Both the position numbers and the translations under genes were made by a program. A DNA stretch of 64,000 nt from Anastrepha obliqua (lineage: Eukaryota > Arthropoda > Insecta > Diptera > Tephritidae). Positions 53,215 to 64,000 of this stretch are shown piece after piece. Every line of letters begins with the position of its first letter. The stretch's first letter is position 1. The stretch covers positions 30,340,001 through 30,404,000 of the forward strand of contig NC_072893.1 in NCBI RefSeq assembly GCF_027943255.1, in the 5' to 3' direction. The notes under the pieces are model-generated. The model did not search any database. It was not told the origin of the DNA and saw only the letters and a list, made by a program, of their open reading frames with translations.

Positions 53215-54080
53215 AAGAGAGTGGCAGAATGGGCTTTTAGTCAAGGAAGTTGGCTTCAGAGCCCATTCAGGCTAAAGAGTCAAAGATCTCGTAACCCGCG
53301 ATGCCCACATGCCTCGAAACCCATGTTGTCATCAGGATATTATGTCTACCGACATAAATCATCCTGGATTTACAGGACTCGACTACCCTTGAAGTGGTTG
53401 GGAGGCTGTCTAAGACCGTGAGCGCAGTTTGGCTGTCGCTGCAGACACATGTAGATCTGCCTTTCTATCGGTTTTCCACAACAAAGTTCATCCCTTCTTG
53501 AACAGCATACTCCTCCGCTTGGAACACAGATGCATGCATTCCAAGAGCAAAGTACAGTTTTGTCCTATTGGATTTGTCCGCGAGCTCATTTTCAAAGTTT
53601 GACCACAGTTGAGCCTCTGGCGGTACCACACTGTATCTCTTGTCAAGCACGTCTCTGGATGGCATGGAGTCAAGGAGCGTGGCAAGGATTGTTGGATCGA
53701 AGTCCATGCCTTCTCTGTTTTCCAATGCCAGACAGGGGCCGTACCAGTTCCCGTTGTGTTTCAGCCTGCAGATGGTCTTCAAGGCCTCTCTTCGGATCAA
53801 AAGATCAAGTGGTGGTAGACTAATCAGAGCATCTAAAGCTGGGCGTGAAGTAGTTGGAAAAGCTCCGACGCAACAGATGACCACAATGTGTTGTAGTCTC
53901 GACAGGGTCCTCCTGACTCACACGAGAGGGAGTCTACTCATCCAGACCACTGATGCATAGGTGATAATAGGTCTTATCATAGCCGTGAAGATCAGCCAGA
54001 AGGCTGCAAGTACTTGGTTGTTTTTGTTTCAACGTGTGATTTCCAGAGGAGTTTACTATCGAGGACTACTCATAGTAACG
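53215..54080 (-). pseudogene. LINE ORF2 C-terminal half
   Basis: Closely parallel to 50,016-51,092 but on -: VICCVGAFPTTSRPALDALI, SLPPLDLLIRREALKTICRL, RKDEDFDPT-like GMDFDPTILATLLDSM, RNase H piece HASVFQAEEYAVQEGMNFVV, then CVCSDSQTAL-like sequence and ESCKSRMIYVGRHNI with frame breaks. The IFTDGS block is deleted: NELADKS joins directly to NRTKLYFALG. Confidence 0.85.
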
Positions 54081-55499
54081 TCTCGTTCTCTCTCTCTCTA
54101 CAAATGCTCTCTAACGCACTTTTCTCTTTAAGTTAAAGAAATCCAATTGCCTTTTTTTTGCCTCTTCCAACTTAAATCTACCAGAATTCCAACAATACTG
54201 GCGAAAATGTGCATTGGATAAGACTCCCTACAATCATAGCCACGACTTATTCTGATTTTTATGTAGAAATGGTTTTAAAATTCAAAAGAAATCATTGCAA
54301 GCAGCTGCTGCTGCTCACTGCTTACAAAGTGCTTAATTATGATAAAACGCAGCAGTAATAAAAAGTTCATGAGAAATATTGATGCATTTTAAAAATAATT
54401 ATAAATTCCAATGACAAAGCCAACTGAATGCAAAGGTAGTAAGAGAGTGAGACAAGGCGCGAGTTGCCGCAAAAGGACGACGAAGGCCGGAAATTGCGAA
54501 ATCTTTACAGCAGAACTACTTATGGTCGCGGTCAAGGATTGAGTTATTGCCTTTACGCGCTCTACCGCTGTGCAAGTACATACACATATACATACAAATG
54601 CATGTACGTAAGTTGGTAGTTGTGTAATACAAGTAAAATGAGCTGCCGCTGCCGCTGTCGCTGTCGCTACTGGCGAAAACATTTCACAGCAAGGCAATTA
54701 ATGCTGCTGGGTAAAAGTTTTCTAATGGATTGCAATGGTGGAAACTTGAACGTTGAGTGAGGAACGCCGGAGGAATGACGCACAGTTAGTCAACTAGCGA
54801 GTCAAGCAGCCAGTCAGCGAGTCAGCGTAGCACTCAAGTTCGGGGCAAACGCTTCACTTGCGGCGTCTGTGGCGTGTGGAGCAAAGTTTTGGTGGCGCAC
54901 TCTCTGACCGGAAATTAGCTGCCCTGCTTATGAAGTGCTGCAACTTTAGCTTGCACTTACGATATATGTTTTTTTTCTTTTTTACCATTTTTTTTTTTTT
55001 ACTTTTTCCATTTAACTATTTCCTTATTTTGGTTTAGTTAGTGTTGTGGTCAACTGTGAAACTTCATAATAAATTGCGCTAAATGAAAATTTAAATGTTC
55101 TAGAAGACTCTACTTTGCATCCGCGGATATGCTTGGCAACTTGAAGTGTGCTTGTCATTTGCTACATCAACTGCAACTGTCACTTAAAAAACATTTTTTT
55201 TTTTGGTATCCGTTATTGCGCAATTTTTTGCTTTTGTGTTGCAGCTGCAGCGCTGTTTATTAAATTACAAAGCTACGTTGTCGTCAGTGATGTTTTAAGT
55301 GTGCAAATGCAGAGGAAGGGAAATAGGAAATTAAGAAAAAAGAAAGCAACGAGTTTGATAGCGAAATGGAACAAATAAATTTAAACGAATTTGTCCAACT
55401 TCACAAAGGCAAAACTGTGCGCATATACATTCTATCACATAAGTACCAGGAAGTTGTAAATTAAAGGCAACACAAAAAGAAAAAAATAATAAAAATAAA
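54081..55499. other. no gene seen; short repeats
   Basis: Contains GCCGCTGCCGCTGTCGCTGT (54,645-54,665) and a GTCAGCGAGTCAGCG cluster (about 54,815). Open frames such as 54,389-54,697 on - have no domain. T-rich at 54,968-55,010. Confidence 0.35.
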
Positions 55500-55765
55500 T
55501 AATTGGCGCGTACACTTCTGTTAGTTATTTGGCCGAGCTCTTCCTTCTATTTGCGGCGTGCATCTTGAAGTTGTTCCACAAATGGAGGGACCTACAGTTT
55601 TAAGCTAACTTCGAACAGCAGATATTTTTTATAAGGAGCTTTTTCATGGCAGAAATACACTCGGAGGCTTGCCATTGCCTGCCGAGGAACGACGACTATT
55701 AGAAAAAACTTTTTCTATTATTTTGGTGTTTCATGCACGGAGATTAGGCTACGGTGGCTGCAACA
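55500..55765 (-). mobile_element. tRNA-derived SINE copy
   Basis: Read on +: ATTGGCGCGTACACTTCTGT, TATTTGGCCGAGCTCTTCC, GTTCCACAAATGGAGGGACC, GGCAGAAATACACTCGGAGG, TTGCCATTGCCTGCCGAGGA, ending GATTAGGCTACGGTGGCT. A block of the tRNA-like head including the B-box is deleted. AATAATAAAAATAAATAATT precedes its 3' end. Confidence 0.9.
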
Positions 55766-56439
55766 TGTTAACCACTTATTCAAACTTATTGCATCGCCTT
55801 CGAAGTAGGCCTCTACCTGGAACTACGAGTCAAAGAATATTTCAACCACGAGCATATTTTTCTAACCCACTTCCCAGAGCTGACCTCAGTGCTCGTCGCG
55901 AGTACTTTTTCATGTCTTCTGGTGAATGAAAACGGGTGCCTCGAAGAGGTAATTTGAGTTTTGAAAAGAGATACGAGTCCGCTGGAACCATATGAAGTGA
56001 ATACGTTGGATATTTCTACAAATATCTTCAGCAGTAATTCGTTCCTAAGATAGTTTTGTGAGTTGCTCTGTTGTCGTGGTGCAAAATTTATGAGTCTTTC
56101 TCCCCCAAAAAGCTGCCTCTTTTCGATGACTGGAGAGGGCATTCATCAATCACCACATAGAGCCCGGATAGCAGGCTTTGTTTGGCTAAGGTTTTTCTGT
56201 CTAAGCAGGCTGGCTAAAAGTATAATTCTGACACTTTTTTGACGCATTATTATTATGGTCGTTTCTTGTTAATTTTTTCTGGCTTCAGCAGTCCTATTAA
56301 GAATATCAGAGATCTGCACAAGTAAATATGTATTCATCCGAGCGACAGTAAAAGTTTTCTTGAAAAAATTTCAAAAATATGTGAAATCATGGGGTTTTTA
56401 TTGTACAGTTGCATACTCAGTTTTTTTTTTCAAAAATTA
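55766..56439. other. no gene seen
   Basis: A 109-codon - frame (55,813-56,142) has no domain I recognise. AT-rich otherwise. Confidence 0.3.
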
Positions 56440-57310
56440 AATTTTTCTATACTACTTTAGAGCTTCAACAGCCAAATTTTTCAAAAAATAATTGTATATA
56501 CTTACAGCCGATATATCTCATACTTCTTCGCGCTATAGCACCACATTCGAGAAAACGTTGTGTTGTAGTCGCCAGGGGCTGGTCACAGAAACGACAGGAG
56601 TCAGTGGATCAGCGAGAATACCCGTGAGCGAGTTGTTCTTAGGGAGGGCAACTCATACCTGAACCTCCTTTGATTAAATCCCCTTAATTTGGTGCTAGCT
56701 AACATCTTTCAGTCTTACTTCTACACTTCTCCTTAAGCTTCTGCTTGATGGTTTGTTGTCCCATAGCAAGGAAGGGCTCGGGTACTATTCACTCCCTAGC
56801 CAATGCCGGTTTTCAGTTATACCTACGAGTCCTGGGACTCATATTAGCCTCATGCAATTGTGTATTCCTAGCAATTTCTATTTCTCGATGCACTCAAGGA
56901 CTAATGAGGACTTAAACTTAGGGACTTAGCCTCAACCGCCATGAGTGCTGCCTGACTTTCACTGCCAATGGCGGGTGGATCTTTCCAGGGACTTCTCTCT
57001 GAGTTGATCTCTGCACATAGACAGATGAAATAAATCTTCGCTTGGAAAATGCTGGGCAAACTGTCCATCGCCATAGACTGCTTTGTTTCCACGGCCTCGG
57101 TCTTCTGGTGTCTTCGCGCCATCGGTATAGCAGTGCAGTGCACAGTCCTGGAGTTTCCTTTCAAGTGCAGGTGCATTCAGCTTTCTTTATCATCGAATTT
57201 GGTCCTGAATTTCTTCTCAAATGTAATAACCCTAGCGATATCATCTCTGGGTAGCTGGATAAGTGGGAGGTGCAGGTTCATGGAATCGCTAATTTCATGT
57301 TATTGAATTC
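56440..57310 (-). mobile_element. LINE 3' part (RNase H and Cys tail), decayed
   Basis: On -: SLPSIFQAKIYFICLCAEIN, WKDPPAIGSESQAALMAVEA (RNase H, about 56,930-57,060), AMGQQTIKQKLKEKCRSKTE (about 56,750) and CRFCDQPLATTTQ ... ECGAIARR (tail, about 56,530-56,600). Several stops and frameshifts. Confidence 0.65.
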
Positions 57311-58479
57311 CATGTTATTGGAAATAAAGTATACACAATGGAAATAATAAAAAGTCTATATTTGTAAGTAAGTAAGCCACATTTTTATTTAAGTTGGATG
57401 TGCTCACTTTCGTTTCATATCCATATTTTTATCAGAGGCTGAGTGTACGTATTGAAAAAACTTCTTTTAAAACTTAGCCCTTTGAAATTTTAAAGTCCTT
57501 TAAAAACTAAATTGATAAGAAAATAAAAAAGTGAGTATGCAGTAAGACTATGTAAAATCTATAGTTTCAAATGCCATATGAAACTTTTCCTGGATATCAA
57601 AAAAAAGTTTATTCTTGTTGCGTCGTATTTTCAAAAGGAAGTGAAGATGTTATTGACCAAAGCAGGTTGAATACCTTTCATTCGACCTGCAAATTAAATC
57701 TGTTAGTAAACCTTAATAATTTCAGTAAACTCTTTATTCCTAAAAAGTGAAAGTTTTTGAGGTTTCCTGATTTTGACTTTTATTCCTAAGTTGACTGATG
57801 TCTTCAGTGCTTTCAAATAAATATAGATATTCCAGGATGTGTAAAGATTTTGTGTATACTGGGACCGAAAACTTTATAATGAGACCAAACTTTTCGGCCG
57901 TTTTGCGACACCAAGGTATCCCGGTTTAAAAGTGTCTTCTTTGCTAAACTTGAGGTTACGCCAAATTTTTAAATATTTTTTTTCAAAATATAACGGTATC
58001 CGAAATTACTACTTTCTTTCTCCTAAACTAAATTGGATAAAATCTTTATTTATCTCTGAGATACCGTCTATTGAATTTGCAATATTTGACAATAAAGCAC
58101 CTCGTTAAAGCCATTTATTTCAGAGGGGACTGCTTTCAGCATTTTCGAACGATGAGAAAACCACCGTCATTAGAAAATTTATTGAGATAATACCACCTTT
58201 GGCAGATCTTCAGGAGGGCTAATAAAGGGGAAACCATAACAGACAGTGGAAGTTTTTGCTTTGTATTCTTATGTGTATGCAGCTGGGTAGCAGATCCTCG
58301 AAAGAGTTCCCTCTCACCATCTTCTAAATAATTATCATAAGAAGTTATGTTGAGCCTCACCGGTTGGTTTTTCAACCAGAGTTTCGGTTTGAATAGTCGA
58401 AAGAGACTTCTTTCACCACATCAATTGCACCTTTGGCCAGGACCTTGCGACTGGACATCAGTAAAGGACTTGCAGGGAT
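57311..58479. other. no gene seen
   Basis: AT-rich. A 79-codon - frame at 58,136-58,375 (Met-Lys-Asn-Gln-Pro...) lies directly downstream of the RT fragment on - and may be decayed LINE sequence, but no RT motif is readable. Confidence 0.3.
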
Positions 58480-58750
58480 ACAAGTATAAGTAAATCGAAG
58501 AGCATTGGGGATAAAGCACATCCTTAGCGAATTTCCCTCTTGATTGCAACGTGAGTCGTCACATCATTTTGTAGGAGCCTCAATAGGAGTTGGAAATGCA
58601 ACTTATTTCTTGTTCATCAATGTCCATTTGTCTTAAAATATGAAAAGTTTTGTGTGCAGTCACGCACCTTATCGAAAGTCTTTTCATAGTCAATGAAGCA
58701 TATAAAAATATCTACATAATAAAAAAATAATAATATTCTATATGTCATAA
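58480..58750 (-). pseudogene. LINE reverse transcriptase palm fragment
   Basis: On -: VDIFICFIDYEKTFDKVRDC, with the catalytic Asp of the FxDYEKAFD motif, then after frameshifts QEISCISNSYW-like sequence, LQSRGKFAKDVLYPQCSS (RGVRQGCxLSPxLF equivalent) and PCKSF. Strongly decayed, only the first third of the RT. Confidence 0.65.
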
Positions 58751-60669
58751 AATACACACCAGGTTTTTCTATTTGAGAAAACTGAAGTTTAAGTTTTGGA
58801 ATACCATTAATAGTGTATTTACCCATATATTGGTTTCAAAGCTGGTGGCACAATGAATAATTTTTCTATAGAAAAAATAAAATCTGAATACATATTTTTT
58901 CTCTTTTCATAATAAAATCGTTAAACTGTGTAAAAAATTAAGTCGCAATGCAACTTTTTTATTATATATTTGCGCTAAAATTAGTTGCGGCAAAATAAGC
59001 AGGTGAAGTTATGAAAAAGTGTGTATAAATAACGGTTCTGGCTGATAGCAAATATCGTGACAAAAAGTGAATGTATCTCTGATTTCATTTTAATGAAAAG
59101 TATGCAAAATAGTGGCGCATATTATTTTTGCACAGATGATTTAACTGCAAATGTGTGTGTGTGGTGGCTTTTATGCCGTTTCACAGACTGACACTTTTCA
59201 TTGAATTATATTTAGTATTTTTTTTGTTGTTTGCTTTAGAAATCATTGAAGCGTTTGGCTTGCTTTTTCTCTTCAATATATCCTTTTACTCGTATCACTG
59301 AGGTTCGCAGTTGCTGCAAGTTTTTAATGAATTTGATTCTTTACTTCCTTTTCACATTTCTTCCCATTCACTAATTCTTTATTATCAGCTTGACGTATAT
59401 GGCATAATATGCCAGCACTATCAACACATATTGCTTTTTCATAGTTTGTTTTTTTCTTTTTTTAATTTTTTTTATTTATATTTTTTCTTTTGTGCTCGAC
59501 AGTTTTTTCCCGTTTCATTAATTTTAATGAGTTTTCATTTGGCTTTAACAATTTTGCTGACGTCCATCTTTCATTACATTTTGCTTCACCATCTCTTTGA
59601 CTGTTGTTTTTATTCGATTCCGTTGCCTGTGCTGGACTCGTCACTGTGGCTCGACGTGGCGTATACATAACTCGCATACACTTCATATGAACTATGGTGC
59701 GCGCATACAGCCTTGGTGATTATCGCGCTTATCTCACACACACACACATTAGTGCCAGCGAGCGTCTGTTTGCGCGTATGTGAGTATGTGTGTTTTCTTT
59801 TGTGTTAATCTCACGTGTGCTTAACTCAATTCACACCATTTGTGGCTTGGTGCATTGCTTATCTAGCCAGTTTGACTCCGCTTCCTTCCTCAAAGCGTCC
59901 GCAAGGGAAGGCGCAAACGGGAAACAGCGCCTTTCAACACCTTGTTTTTATACATTTCTATACACTTTGTTACTCTCGGCGCCGTCTCTGCTTGTGGCTT
60001 TCGTTTCTCATTCAAATCACATTCTAATATTGTATATTTTCTCGCCAATGTAGTTCATTTACTCATCCTTTTCTTTATTTGTTTTTTTGCTTTTTCTTCT
60101 TTTCTTGGTTTGTGTGTGTCCTTCTGCTTTTGTGGCCGTTATTTATTTGATTTATACGTTTCATAATATTCATTAAGATCTTATCAACAGCGGACTTTAG
60201 TTGCCTATTGTAAAAAGATATATAGTAATACATGCGCATATGTATATGTATTAGTGTGCATGTATGAGTGTGAGTCCACTGCAAATCATTTGTGGCTCAC
60301 TTCCGATTGTTTTTGGAAGAGAAATATAGCGTCCTTTTAGTCCTCTACCGTCCATTGTGTGGAAGATAGGACTGATGAAGGAATGTTTATGTTCGATGCT
60401 CTGAATTTCTACATTAAACTTTTTAGATTTGCGAATAAAATGTCTATTATAGTCCTGGAAAACAGATGACTCCTCACTTAAGGAGGGCAGCTACTCCAGC
60501 ACTTTCAAATTTTCCATGTCTTTTACTTTAAATATTCATTTACAATCTAACGACTATATTTCCAATGTTTTAAACTTAAAAGAAAGTCTAAAAAGTCCTT
60601 ATAAAGTCAATGCAGTGATAAGCTTTGAACGAAAGCTGAGTAAGACCGTAAACTCTATTCGCGTTTTTC
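58751..60669. other. no gene seen
   Basis: Almost 2 kb of T-rich, apparently single-copy DNA with CACACACACACACA at about 59,737-59,750. Overlapping short open frames on + around 59,311-60,166 have hydrophobic Phe/Leu-rich translations expected from T-rich DNA. I see no gene. Confidence 0.35.
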
Positions 60670-61346
60670 TCGTTTCTTTTTGTATGTAAAAAATTATTTA
60701 CTTAATTCAAACTTTTTTCTATCTTTTAGATACACATTTAAAGAATATTTTCTGAAATTAAAAAAAAAAAATTAAAACTCCTCCATTGTGACGTCAATTT
60801 CGGTGATCCCTCGAAAAGAAGGTGCGTCCGCGTTGTCAGCATAACTCCTGACAGGCTCATCAAAAATGAAAAAAAAAAACAAAAATAAGTGCTTTAGTTA
60901 AGACCATAAACTCGTGCTTGAACGAAGGAAAGAAAAAAAAGTAAAAATTGTAATTTTGGCAGACAATTTTGCAAAAAAATAAAAATTTCGGTCAAATTTG
61001 CTTGACATTTTTAAATAGTTGTAAAAAAAAGCAAAATCCTTCGTTGAAGTACCAGAAAATTGTTTTTCGGACACCTGTGTAAAATTTCATCAAAATCGGT
61101 GGAGTAGTTTTCAAGAACATTTGATAACCGACTTTGAAAACACGGTTCCGAGAAAAACACGTTTAAAGTTTTGGGTAGCAATAAAAGTGGCTTGGAGCGC
61201 ACACCTTCCAAAGGCTGTATCTCCGAATTTATTATTCGGATCGACTTGAAAATTTTGGATAATATTCCTGAGAAGTTGTAGAAATTAATAAGCAAAAAAA
61301 AAAAAAATAAATCGATTTTTTGAACCAACGAAACCCATGTAACCCC
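60670..61346. mobile_element. TTAA-type element, left end lost
   Basis: Collinear with 22,167-22,829 over most of its length: TTGTGACGTCAATTTCGG, GTGCGTCCGCGTTGTCAGCA, AAGACCATAAACTCGTGCTT, GAGAAAAACACGTTTAAAG. The right end CCAACGAAACCCATGTAACC then CC is followed by TTAA (61,347-61,350). It has about 60 bp extra near 60,720-60,780 and no matching left repeat. Non-coding. Confidence 0.8.
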
Positions 61347-61350
61347 TTAA

Positions 61351-61739
61351 TAAACGATTTTTGTCTGATTGATTTCAGTTGATTACAAGAGCCTGTATAC
61401 TCAACAGCGAAAATTAAAGGAGCCACGTTTGAGCAGCTGTATCGCCGCCAAATTTTTTTGTTTTTTGTATTTCAAAAAAATTTTTGTGTATGCATTTAAG
61501 CATAAATATTAATATGTAATTTATTTTAAGATAATAAATACTCTCCCTTAAAAAGAAAGCAAAATAATGATATATTTTTTAATAATCTCTAAATATCGAA
61601 TATATCGATAGCGATTGAACGATTGAGTTTGAAGCATCATGACATACCACCAACCTAATCAGAAATTATCTAAATAATAAAGTTCTTAAGTACTTGGACG
61701 ATTTTCGGGGTGACGTCCCATACAATGGCACCAAATATG
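61351..61739. other. no gene seen
   Basis: AT-rich, no motif. Confidence 0.3.
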
Positions 61740-62230
61740 TGTGTATATACTGGGTGTTTGGTAGCAGAATTAAGAACTAAATTAAAAAGGGATTACCACT
61801 GATAAAATTTATTTCAATAACTATTAAAATGAAGATAAGTGAAGATTTTTATTTTTATTTTATTTTTATTAATTCCTCTAAATATTGACCTTTACGTCGG
61901 ATACACTCTTGCAATCTGGTTTCACACCCCGAGCCACTTAGAGAAGAGATGCCAGGATGCCCTTAACCTCGCAAAGGATATTTTCTTTTAAAGCTGATCA
62001 CTAGGTTTATTTAGACTTACCTTTGAGGTACCCCCAGAGATAATGGGTAACATCGGCTTATCAGTTTTTTAGGGAAGAAATCACGCAGTATCGTCTTGGT
62101 CTCTTGGCCCATGTGTGGCGTGGCGCCATCTTGCTGAAACTGAAGGAAAGATGTTCTCTCATCATTGGCAGAAAATAATCGTTCATCATATGGCAATAAG
62201 AGACATTGTCCACAGTAATTCTTTGCAGTC
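61740..62230 (-). pseudogene. DD41D-type transposase C-terminal fragment
   Basis: On -: LQFQQDGATPHMGQETKTIL, RDFFPKKLISR (second Asp region, 62,060-62,160), then after a deletion CETRLQECIRRKGQYLEELI (C-terminus, about 61,880-61,940). The 3' end carries ACTGGGTGTTTGGTAGCAGA near 61,750, a probable terminal repeat different from those of the other elements. The third Asp region (PPDL..PxDF) is lost. Confidence 0.6.
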
Positions 62231-62789
62231 GACGATTTTCAAAAAAAAAAAAAAGAGAAAAGGTCTAATTATTTCATTGCTTGCACATCGACCCATCGCT
62301 TTTTGTGGGTTCTGTCCTTTAGGTGATCAGTAATGACAATTTTGTTTATTAACATCATCACTAGCACTACAGTCTTGTGTAGACCAATGCTTCTGCAACT
62401 ACTGCTCCCCACTTTGATCGATGCTCTACATGCTATGTCTTTGAAGTTTGTGATTTGCAATTTCCGCAAATCAGCTGTGACCTCATCAGTACAGCATTTA
62501 CTGGTACAGCACTCCTTCGTCCTCTGCATCCAATCAGTAGGCTATGGAATGCTATATTGTCAGCTCTGTTCTTGGACATTTTGTGGCAAATAAACACACA
62601 TAAAGTAAATCTAACTAAAACTTCAATTGAAAAACAAGCGTAGAAATAACAAATAAATAAAAAAAATTAATAGGTTTAATTGAGAGACGATCTATTTTTC
62701 AACAGCCTCTGTTTGGCTGAATACATTCCATTAAACATTTCTAGAGCTTTTTGATGCCCTCCAAATAATACGATCTTTCGAAGGACCCG
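62231..62789. other. no gene seen
   Basis: Overlapping open frames on both strands (62,269-62,593) with no known domain. Confidence 0.3.
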
Positions 62790-63320
62790 TCATCATCATT
62801 CGTGCTATAGCCTGGGTTGATTTTTAGCCTTCTCCACGATATTCCTCCTGGCCTCTCTGTCTCTTGTTAGATATTTACAGTTGGTTACTTCGAGTGTTCG
62901 TAGTTAATCTTCTATGCAGTCCATTAGTTGCCTACGCGGGCAAGCTTTACTTCTCGCTAGCATAGGTTTGTGCTGCTTTATTAATTTTTGAGCTCTGCAC
63001 TTTGATGAATTTGGCAAAGTCTTCGCTACGCATACATAAATTGGAATAACTCTTCGTTGGTTCTTATTATGTAATCACCTCTTTCGTTTAAACTGGGGCC
63101 ATATATTTTTTTGAGTATCTTTCTCTCAGAGACTCCGAGAGATCCTTCTTCGGGTGCTGCCATGAACTACACTTCCGAGCCATATATAGCAATGGGTCTA
63201 ACTATTCCAGGTTTCGAGTCGCTCATAGAGGTGCATATTTGTTTCATCGTAGACTTCGTAATACGACTAAAATTTCTTACCAACGAGCCATTTCTTCCTC
63301 TTTGGAAACGAGAAATAATC
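62790..63320 (-). pseudogene. LINE C-terminal end (RT-thumb and C-terminal domain)
   Basis: On -: PIAIYGSEV, AAPEEGSLGVSERKILKKIY, GPSLNERGDYIIRTNEELFQ, and farther on CPRRQLMDCIEDxLRTLEVT, TRDREAxRNIVEKAKNQPR. The order (I)YGSEVW ... FERKILRKIYGP ... DDLRxLxVxNWKxxAxDRxxWRxxVxxAK fits APE-type LINEs lacking RNase H, related in plan to the 11 kb relic but a different family. Several breaks. Confidence 0.7.
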
Positions 63321-63513
63321 ACAGGGAGTTAAATCTATAGAAAAGCTTCATGAGGGAGGAATTTTGCCTAAATTTTTAAACTTTTAAAATTAGAAAATAA
63401 ATAAGATGTGTGTGGTTAGTTAACTTTCCATCCACTCAATATGCAATCTTACCTTATGGAGTAGTTATTCTGTATACGCGAGTTGTTCGTTTTTTCTTAA
63501 GTAAGGTGGTGAA

Positions 63514-63795
63514 GTTGTCGCCATAGCCGAATGGGTTAATGTTTGGCTACTATTCGAAAGTGCACAGGTTCCAAATCACATGCATGAAACATTAATTGAT
63601 AGAAAAGTTTTTTTTTCTAATGGCGGTCGCTCCTCTGCAGACAATGGCAAGTCATCGAGTATATTTCTGCCATGAAGAAGCTTCTCACAAAAAAACCATT
63701 TGCCGTTCAGAATCAGCTTAAAACTGTAGGCTCCTCCATTGTTGGAGCAACAGCAAGACGCACGCCACAAATAGAAGGAGGAGCTCGGGTTTTAA
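63514..63795 (+). mobile_element. tRNA-derived SINE copy
   Basis: GTCGCCATAGCCGAATGGGT (A-box region), a decayed B-box (GGTTCCAAATC), then GCGGTCGCTCCTCTGCAG, ATATTTCTGCCATGAAGAAG, CAGAATCAGCTTAAAACTGT and AGAAGGAGGAGCTCGGG. The 3' end after CTCGGG is missing. Confidence 0.88.
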
Positions 63796-63924
63796 TGAGG
63801 TGTCGCACGATTTTACTCAATCTTTTCTTTTCATTTGGTCTTTTGATACAACTGAAACTTTATAGCCTTCTAACTTTTTCTAACAAAAGTTTTCAATAAT
63901 ATTCTTTTAAGTATTTTTTCTTTA

Positions 63925-64000
63925 GAATTTTCTCTGAAATAAAAAAGTGCGTGTAACGTAATACACATAACAAAAGTGGAACTTTCAAGGCAGACAAAGA
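63925..64000 (-). repeat. repeat shared with 31.9 kb, cut by window edge
   Basis: The last 76 bases are, on -, TCTTTGTCTGCCTTGAAAGT, CCACTTTTGTTATGTGTATT, ACGTTACACGCACTTTTTT, matching 31,900-31,980 on + with few differences. The element continues beyond the window. Confidence 0.6.

Noticed and set aside
59311..60166. Several overlapping + frames with hydrophobic translations as membrane proteins
   Set aside because: Phe/Leu-rich translation is expected from T-rich DNA. No conserved motif or codon bias.

Overview
This 64 kb window looks like non-coding DNA of a higher fly, most likely a tephritid fruit fly. That assignment is an inference from three things: very AT-rich sequence with many ACATAC/TATG-type microsatellites, abundant Tc1/mariner relatives of the DD41D (rosa) type, and a tRNA-derived SINE in many copies. 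I found no intact host protein-coding gene, no rRNA or genuine tRNA gene, and no CRISPR array. The sequence is a dense graveyard of transposable elements separated by low-complexity DNA. A few stretches look like host leader or promoter sequence: 2.34-4.76 kb and 10.0-10.67 kb on the + strand, and 33.1-33.4 kb on the - strand.

Layout. 0.4-2.3 kb: LINE 3' ends and SINE copies, one SINE split by a LINE. 5.2-9.2 kb: a LINE broken by a DD41D transposon, a mariner tail and a degraded rosa-like element. 11-13 kb: the longest LINE reverse transcriptase relic. 14-19 kb and 22-23 kb: LINE tails together with a family of TTAA-flanked inverted-repeat elements. 24.3-25.2 kb: an AT-rich satellite with a period near 148 bp. 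26.3-30.3 kb: a pogo-like deletion derivative and two mariners. 34.5-37.3 kb: a three-level nest, rosa-like element > hAT > mariner. 40.2-40.8 kb: a tail-to-tail SINE pair. 45.2-48.7 kb: one LINE relic interrupted by three different Tc1/mariner-type elements. 49.9-57.3 kb: more SINE and LINE copies. 60.7-63.8 kb: another TTAA element, transposase and LINE fragments, and a SINE.

The parts relate as layers of insertion, not as an operon or pathway. Several insertions can be proved inside the window because a second copy of the target family keeps the uninterrupted site: the TTAA element at 22,167-22,829 against the LINE copy at 17.9 kb, and the hAT at 34,683-36,583 against the rosa copy at 8.29 kb. 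The most original signals are the TTAA element family, whose members share an internal core but carry diverged terminal repeats; the several DD41D lineages with different terminal repeats; and the SINE, whose 3' ends abut simple repeats.
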